This document shows, piece by piece, positions 8,819 through 12,270 of a stretch of DNA of 12,270 nt. This DNA is from Terriglobia bacterium. GTDB lineage: Bacteria; Acidobacteriota; Terriglobia; UBA7540. Numbering within the stretch: the stretch's first letter is position 1; each line of letters opens with the position of its first letter. The notes under the pieces are model-generated. The model was given only the letters and a program-made list of their open reading frames with translations. It did not search any database and was not told the DNA's origin. The translations under genes were made by a program, and so were the position numbers. The stretch is taken from NCBI GenBank assembly GCA_030040515.1, contig JASHTO010000441.1:1-12270 (forward strand). Reading direction: 5' to 3'.

Positions 8819-8918
8819 TGAGGTTCGCAAGATATACCGCAGCGATTCTACTGTGGCAGCGCACTCTAAGCGCCCAAATGACGGCCAAGTGATACTGCGC
8901 TATATTGTGCGAACCTCA
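8819..8918. repeat. Imperfect 24-base inverted repeat upstream of the TonB receptor
   Basis: The arms are 8819-8842 and 8895-8918, separated by 52 bases. Each arm reads TGAGGTTCGCA, two variable bases, ATATA, one variable base, CGCAG (right arm read on the minus strand); 21 of 24 positions agree. The left arm ends about 20 bases before the receptor start and just upstream of its ribosome site. The spacing is too long for a terminator. Candidates are a pair of operator sites for a looping regulator, or the ends of a small decayed mobile element. No flanking target duplication is evident. Confidence 0.6.
8831..8859 (-). promoter_or_regulatory. Possible promoter of the TonB receptor gene
   Basis: On the minus strand CTGCCA (8854-8859) and TATATC (8831-8836) are spaced by 17 bases and resemble -35 and -10 elements. 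The -10 falls inside the left arm of the inverted repeat, so a protein bound there would block transcription. Neither hexamer is a strong match, and promoter rules are less certain in this phylum, so this is tentative. Confidence 0.25.
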
Positions 8919-9170
8919 CTGCATGCGGATAGTAGACCCGACTCAAGACACCTCAGGATACAGCTAGCCACCACACCACTTACAATGGCCACAATCGTTA
9001 CGTCACCGTTGGTAGCTGCAGAAATCAGCGAGATAACCACAACATTTCCATACTGCTAAAGCTTCGAACAGCAACTCACCCGACGCTAAAACCGATGAAA
9101 ACCAGACTATTTACAGAAGCCAGCCCTTGTGGACATAACTTACCAGCCAACGCGAAAATGTCTATGAATT
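8919..9170. other. Intergenic stretch with no recognisable gene
   Basis: This is the part of the 511-base spacer between GH-A and the TonB receptor that lies outside the inverted repeat and the conserved 3' flank. A plus-strand frame of 81 codons (8814-9059) crosses it. It is low in typical protein features, has no homology I recognise and overlaps the receptor's control region, so I do not call it. No RNA gene or strong hairpin is seen. Confidence 0.5.
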
Positions 9171-9309
9171 TCCCACAATTTTTTATTGTAAAAGTGCCAT
9201 GACCACCTCAGCTTCGCACCTACTAAATCCCACCTCATTTCGGAAGCGGCCCTCGATGATTCCGGCGGGAAAGACGAACGAGAAGGAGCCCTCCCGCTGG
9301 CGCGGGAAT
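9171..9309 (-). repeat. 3' flank shared by the two hydrolase genes, copy A
   Basis: The sequence after the GH-A stop matches the sequence after the GH-B stop (11243-11380). Landmarks CCCACAATT and GAACGAGAAGGA (plus strand) are exactly 102 bases apart in both copies, so the flanks align without gaps. Similarity is strong for the roughly 35 bases nearest the genes, weak in the middle, and rises again at the far end. On the coding strand the conserved block reads like TCCTTCTCGTTC followed by a T-rich run. It indicates that the duplicated unit included DNA beyond the coding region. Confidence 0.6.
9292..9307 (-). terminator. Possible terminator hairpin directly after GH-A
   Basis: TCCCGC and GCGGGA form a perfect 6-base stem around a 4-base loop, starting two bases after the GH-A stop codon. 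On the coding strand it is followed by a pyrimidine-rich run (CTCCTTCTCGTTCGTCTTT) rather than a pure T-tract. The matching place after GH-B has the pyrimidine run but no comparable stem, which weakens the call. Confidence 0.35.
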
Positions 9310-10806
9310 TTATTGGCTCGCGCCCGGAGGCAGGTGTCGCTCTGAGGCGTCCTCCAGCACCAAAACCCAGTCCGCCGCCCCTTTGCTATTCAAGTCGGGA
9401 GTGGTGAAGGTATGAGAACCCGAATTCGCCAGCGTGCCGATCGTCGTGGAGGTCCCGTTGGTGGGATCGTACCAGCGTGCCCGCGAGTTCCCGGTGCCGC
9501 CCCCCATCTTCGACATGTTGACGGTCAAGTTGAATCTTTTGCCACTTTCGCCCGGATAATAGCACACACCCAGGGAGCCATCAGAGATGAGGGCTGCGGA
9601 CACGTATGCGAAGTCTTCCTTACCAGGTGTTCCCGATTGGCTCGTCAGGAATTTGTGGGACCAGTCAGGAACGAGTTCGTACCATCGCCGGGAGGTGAAG
9701 AAATTCGTACAGTACTCCGCCTGGTCTACGCCCGGAGTTTTCCCCAGCCAGCGCATGGGGTCCTCGGTACAGTCAGGAGCACCGAGGATGCCGAACCCGG
9801 AACCGCCGTTCAACACTGTCCCCCATACCTGTTCCCTCATCGTCTGCGGGGTTGTGCGGATATGCTGGGGACTTCCAGCGGCCAAGTCTTCGTATAAAGT
9901 CTCGAAAATGCACGTCGGCATCACCGGGTTGACCATGTTGTAGTGATACCAAGTGGCCCACTGCGGAGCATGATATTGATACCAGGCGTTGAGATTGACC
10001 CACCGATGACCTAATTCATACAACTGGTGCGGGCCCGTCTTAGCGTCACTCCAATCCGGCGGCCCGCTGATCCAGTCGATGGTCATCAGCCGGTCCGGCA
10101 TATACTTCTCAAGACCACTCACCACGGCATCCACCTGCGGCCAAACCAACCTGTCGTTTCCCAACGCGAAATTGATATGGGTGTAGTTCTTATAGCGGTT
10201 GCCCCAGAATTCACCCCATTGGCGCATTTCGTCACTTGAATATTGGGAAGGGTCGAAGCCATTCGTCCCAGGATTATACCCGGCGCCAAATGGATCCAGA
10301 AACAGGTAGATGCCGTGATTTGCCGCAGATTTTACTACGGCGTCAACCGACGCCACGTATGCGGGATTCAGATTCCGCGGGTTCCAGCTCGTACCATGGA
10401 GTAACATCGAATGCCCATAGGCATCGGTGGGATTGGTCATATCAAACTTACCCGCCGAATCAAAAGCATTGATCATCACCCAGGCAAAATTGAAGTGCTT
10501 TGCGTGCCGGTCCGCGAAATAGGCATCCATTTGAGCAGGGGTACTCCAATGAACGATGCTCTGCGGACAGACTCCCGCAACGAAAAATGGCCTTCCATTT
10601 TCATCCTCGATCAGATGGCGGTTGGCATTTCGAGTGCGAAGCTTAGGCAAGCGGTGGAGCGCCACGTCGTCCGCGCTACCGGCGCCGGCTGCCATTGCTA
10701 AGCGCTCCCCGACTTCCATCCGCGCCAATGACCACGATGGGCGCAGCCCCGGAGAGGCCTCTAATCCAAATGCGATAATGGCTGAAATAATTACCCATTT
10801 TTTCAC
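9310..10806 (-). CDS. DUF4038/GH140-like glycoside hydrolase with C-terminal putative collagen-binding domain (GH-A)
   Basis: This 498-residue protein starts with GTG: VKKWVIISAIIAFG, basic then hydrophobic, so probably an exported protein. Residues about 60-380 resemble the DUF4038 (beta/alpha)8 barrel: ENGRPFFVAG near 69, then GIYLFLDPFGAGYN at 165 and ALGNDRL at 214. Residues about 398-485 fit the short C-terminal beta-domain, labelled a putative collagen-binding domain in families, ending in A-D-W-V-L-V-L. In GH140, which contains an apiosidase acting on the pectin rhamnogalacturonan II, one Asp and one Glu are catalytic. By position D218 (in GND) and E302 (in CIFETLYE) are the candidates. 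The surrounding motifs diverge from GH-B (MGAD and LIEATYEGEY), so its substrate may differ. The frame continues open far upstream, but that part is the relic read out of frame. The GTG overlaps the TGA of the relic frame. AAGGAGG lies 22 bases upstream, too far for a normal ribosome site. Substrate is unproven. Confidence 0.85.
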   Translation of the reverse strand: MKKWVIISAIIAFGLEASPGLRPSWSLARMEVGERLAMAAGAGSADDVALHRLPKLRTRNANRHLIEDENGRPFFVAGVCPQSIVHWSTPAQMDAYFADRHAKHFNFAWVMINAFDSAGKFDMTNPTDAYGHSMLLHGTSWNPRNLNPAYVASVDAVVKSAANHGIYLFLDPFGAGYNPGTNGFDPSQYSSDEMRQWGEFWGNRYKNYTHINFALGNDRLVWPQVDAVVSGLEKYMPDRLMTIDWISGPPDWSDAKTGPHQLYELGHRWVNLNAWYQYHAPQWATWYHYNMVNPVMPTCIFETLYEDLAAGSPQHIRTTPQTMREQVWGTVLNGGSGFGILGAPDCTEDPMRWLGKTPGVDQAEYCTNFFTSRRWYELVPDWSHKFLTSQSGTPGKEDFAYVSAALISDGSLGVCYYPGESGKRFNLTVNMSKMGGGTGNSRARWYDPTNGTSTTIGTLANSGSHTFTTPDLNSKGAADWVLVLEDASERHLPPGASQ

Positions 10807-11012
10807 ATAATGATTTGTGTTCGTAGATCCTCCTTTATGGCCGCCTGCGCCGCCGCAACATTGCCGGGGTCGGAGGTGATGATGGCGAAAACCAGATGAT
10901 GGTAGGCCATTGCATTGTGAGGGCCCAGCGCAATGGGCGCATCCAGCAGAGGGTTCGATTCCGCGCCCCGGAGGAGATAAGCGAGGATCCCAAGAATGAG
11001 AATTCCCACCAT
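10803..11012 (-). pseudogene. Relic fragment of a TPR protein, fused to a hydrolase relic
   Basis: The minus-strand frame reads L-L-R-G-A-E-S-N-PLLDAPIALG, then MAYHHL, then VAAAQAAIKEDL. It matches residues about 738-800 of the large TPR protein of this window (L-L-R-P-T-E-A-K-PLLETAISLG, MAYYHL, VAEARAAIDKAL), with about 45 percent identity by eye over some 53 residues. It has no start of its own and keeps only about two TPR units. It is joined in frame to the hydrolase relic near 11013 and ends with TGA at 10803-10805, overlapping the GTG of GH-A. The lysine-glutamate codons of this fragment supply AAGGAGG at 10829-10835. Divergence from the 2207-4915 gene indicates that it came from a paralogous TPR gene, not a recent copy of this one. 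Whether the fused frame is translated is unknown. Confidence 0.7.
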
Positions 11013-11230
11013 CTCCGGGCCGTCGAAGGGCCAGAGGGGATTGTTGCCCATGAACTGACCGAAAGCACCGCAGAGACTTGCAAAGTAGGCTTGCCGGCGG
11101 ACTTGCACTTCCGAGGCATTGTACTCGCCTTCGTATGTAGCCTCCATAAGGATGAAGGGCATAACCGGGTGTGCGGTTGTAACCCCGAAACGATTTCTCA
11201 TGCACAATTTCGTAACTCTAAGTCGTCAGG
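11013..11230 (-). pseudogene. Relic fragment of a GH140-like hydrolase of the GH-B type
   Basis: This stretch matches an internal part of GH-B (about 11810-12020). From TYEGEYNASEVQ through RRQAYFASLCGAFGQF to the F-D/E-G-P motif, 35 of 41 residues are identical, and the DNA is also closely similar. At the start, YEIVHEK and YNRTP are in one frame and PFILMEATYEGEY in the next, because the relic has one extra base near 11163-11168 (GGTT where GH-B has ACC). Homology begins abruptly near 11230 and stops near 11013, so both ends of the gene are gone, including the acid/base Asp region and the C-terminal domain. The candidate nucleophile segment survives (MEATYEGEY). It is closer to GH-B than to GH-A, so at least three hydrolase copies once existed here. 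After the shift, one frame stays open through the TPR relic (about 11207 to 10803, 134 codons). Confidence 0.8.
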
Positions 11231-11242
11231 AGCCCACTTTTT

Positions 11243-11380
11243 CCCCACAATTCCTTGTTCTAAAACTACGATTGCCAGTCCGATATTTCACCCGCTGGCC
11301 TCAGGTCATGACGCACACTACCCCCCCATAATTCCCGGTGAAAAGAGGAACGAGAAGGAACCGCATACTGAGGCGAAGAT
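11243..11380 (-). repeat. 3' flank shared by the two hydrolase genes, copy B
   Basis: This is the counterpart of 9171-9309, aligned without gaps at an offset of 2072 bases. The shared GAACGAGAAGGA block sits at 11348-11359, about 30 bases past the GH-B stop. The far end of the shared flank lies about a dozen bases from the point where the hydrolase relic begins (about 11230), so the relic was inserted, or the region deleted, close to the border of the duplicated unit. No reading frame or RNA gene is visible in it. Confidence 0.55.
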
Positions 11381-12270
11381 CTATTGGTTGGTGCCCGGGG
11401 GCAGGCGTCGCTTTGAGGCGTCGTCCAGCACCAGAACCCAATCTCCCGGCGCAGGCGGACTTAGTTCCTGCATGCCGCTGGTCGGGAAGGTCCCCGCCGC
11501 CGTGGCTCGGCCGGTGCGGGGATCGAACCACCAACCGATGGCTTGAGCCCCTGACACCTTGCTCATGTCCACGGTGATGGTTCTGCTCGTCGGCATATAG
11601 GCAATCACCGTGCTGCCGTCTGAGGTGCGCGCCGCCGCCAGATAGTCAGTGCCGTTGAACTCGCCCAGCCCTTCGGTTACCACTTCATGTTTCTGATCCG
11701 GAACCAAGTCAAACCAAGCCCGTGAGTGAAAGAGCCTACCCCAATAGATCATGTCCACGGAACCCGGTAGATCCATCGCCTCCTGCCAGGTCCCCTTGGA
11801 CGGATAGATCGTCGGCCCCTCGAATCCATAGAGGGGACTATTGCCGAGAAACTGACCGAAGGCACCGCAGAGGCTTGCAAAGTAGGCTTGCCTACGGATT
11901 TGCACTTCCGAGGCGTTGTACTCGCCTTCATAAGTGGCCTCTATCAGGACAAAAGGCATGGTGGGTGTGCGGTTGTAATTGTGAAGCAGCTTCTCATGCA
12001 CAATTTCGTAAGTATAGGTCGTATTGAAGTCGAGCCAGCCGCCCAGCGAGCAGCATTCCGCGCCGGATTCCTCGGGGTGGCCATGTGCTGAAAAGAGGTG
12101 GCGATGGTCAAATTCCTTGATACCCAGCGCAATCAAGTCGAAATTTTCCTGGGCCGGTCCCGGATCTCGGTCTGCCCCCATAACCCAAATAATGTTATCA
12201 AAGTCCTTGTACCGTTTTCCCAAATACCGACCGAACGCAAGGCACTTTGCAGGTTCGAGCGCCAGGATCT
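11381..12270 (-). CDS. DUF4038/GH140-like glycoside hydrolase, C-terminal part (GH-B, runs off the right edge)
   Basis: About 295 C-terminal residues are inside the window. The frame is open to the edge (AFGRYLGKRYKDFDNIIWVM near the right end), so the true start lies beyond 12270; the TTG at 12223 is an internal Leu codon, not a start. The catalytic-domain motifs are well kept: IIWVMGADRDP with the candidate acid/base Asp, then PFVLIEATYEGEYN with the candidate nucleophile Glu 77 residues later. RRQAYFASLCGAFG follows, then the F-H-S-R-A-W-F-D-L-V-P-D-Q linker segment. The small C-terminal domain of the putative collagen-binding type ends in GDWVLVLDDASKRRLPPG. GH140 includes a characterised apiosidase; I can place the fold and family but not the substrate. 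Its tail (RRLPPGTNQ) parallels that of GH-A (HLPPGASQ), marking the two as paralogues. Confidence 0.88.
   Translation of the reverse strand, partial: ILALEPAKCLAFGRYLGKRYKDFDNIIWVMGADRDPGPAQENFDLIALGIKEFDHRHLFSAHGHPEESGAECCSLGGWLDFNTTYTYEIVHEKLLHNYNRTPTMPFVLIEATYEGEYNASEVQIRRQAYFASLCGAFGQFLGNSPLYGFEGPTIYPSKGTWQEAMDLPGSVDMIYWGRLFHSRAWFDLVPDQKHEVVTEGLGEFNGTDYLAAARTSDGSTVIAYMPTSRTITVDMSKVSGAQAIGWWFDPRTGRATAAGTFPTSGMQELSPPAPGDWVLVLDDASKRRLPPGTNQ

Noticed and set aside
8814..9059. 81-codon plus-strand frame between the receptor and GH-A
   Set aside because: It overlaps the receptor's leader and the inverted repeat, has no recognisable features, and runs opposite to all supported genes.
10807..11205. 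N-terminal extension of GH-A upstream to about 11205
   Set aside because: The extra residues are the relic DNA read in the wrong frame (Cys-, Gly- and Arg-rich after the first 17 codons); the signal-peptide-like start is the GTG at 10806.
1..12270. Search for CRISPR repeats, transposases, toxin-antitoxin or phage genes
   Set aside because: No regularly spaced repeats, no transposase or integrase motifs and no phage-like proteins were seen on either strand.

Overview
The window looks like an accessory, saccharolytic region of an Acidobacteriota chromosome (inference). The main clue is a very long TonB-dependent receptor of the type with an N-terminal carboxypeptidase-regulatory-like domain and a C-terminal SPRQ...LKLYW ending. 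Around it lie a secreted giant TPR protein, an AraC-type regulator with a cupin N-terminus, and DUF4038/GH140-like glycoside hydrolases. This combination is common in Solibacter/Bryobacter-like genomes, which are rich in paralogues. Every gene I can support lies on the minus strand.

In the direction of transcription (right to left) the layout is as follows. A GH140-like hydrolase is cut by the right edge (GH-B, 11381-12270), followed by a 3' flank. Next come two fused gene relics: a GH-B-like fragment (about 11013-11230, with a frameshift) joined to a fragment of a TPR protein (10803-11012). A second, divergent hydrolase follows (GH-A, 9310-10806), and its 3' flank resembles that of GH-B. A 511-base spacer holds an inverted repeat and a possible promoter. 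It leads to the TonB-dependent receptor (5082-8798), a GC-rich terminator hairpin (5031-5054) and the 902-residue TPR protein (2207-4915). A 700-base stretch of poorly recognisable, possibly decayed sequence follows. Then comes the AraC-family regulator (351-1487/1499), and at the left edge a 5'-truncated fragment of a D-threonine-aldolase-like PLP enzyme.

The intact genes can be read as one glycan-use locus. The hydrolases, secreted or periplasmic, would trim side chains of plant or microbial polysaccharide. The receptor would import the products across the outer membrane. The TPR protein would act as a periplasmic scaffold, and the AraC protein could control the set. This functional link rests on neighbourhood and family knowledge only. 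No SusD-like partner is visible.

The most unusual feature is the fused GH/TPR relic. Its two halves match the two other gene types of this locus, and it runs to the start codon of GH-A. It suggests that the locus was duplicated and then collapsed by deletion. I see no new defence system, CRISPR array, insertion sequence, tRNA or rRNA gene.
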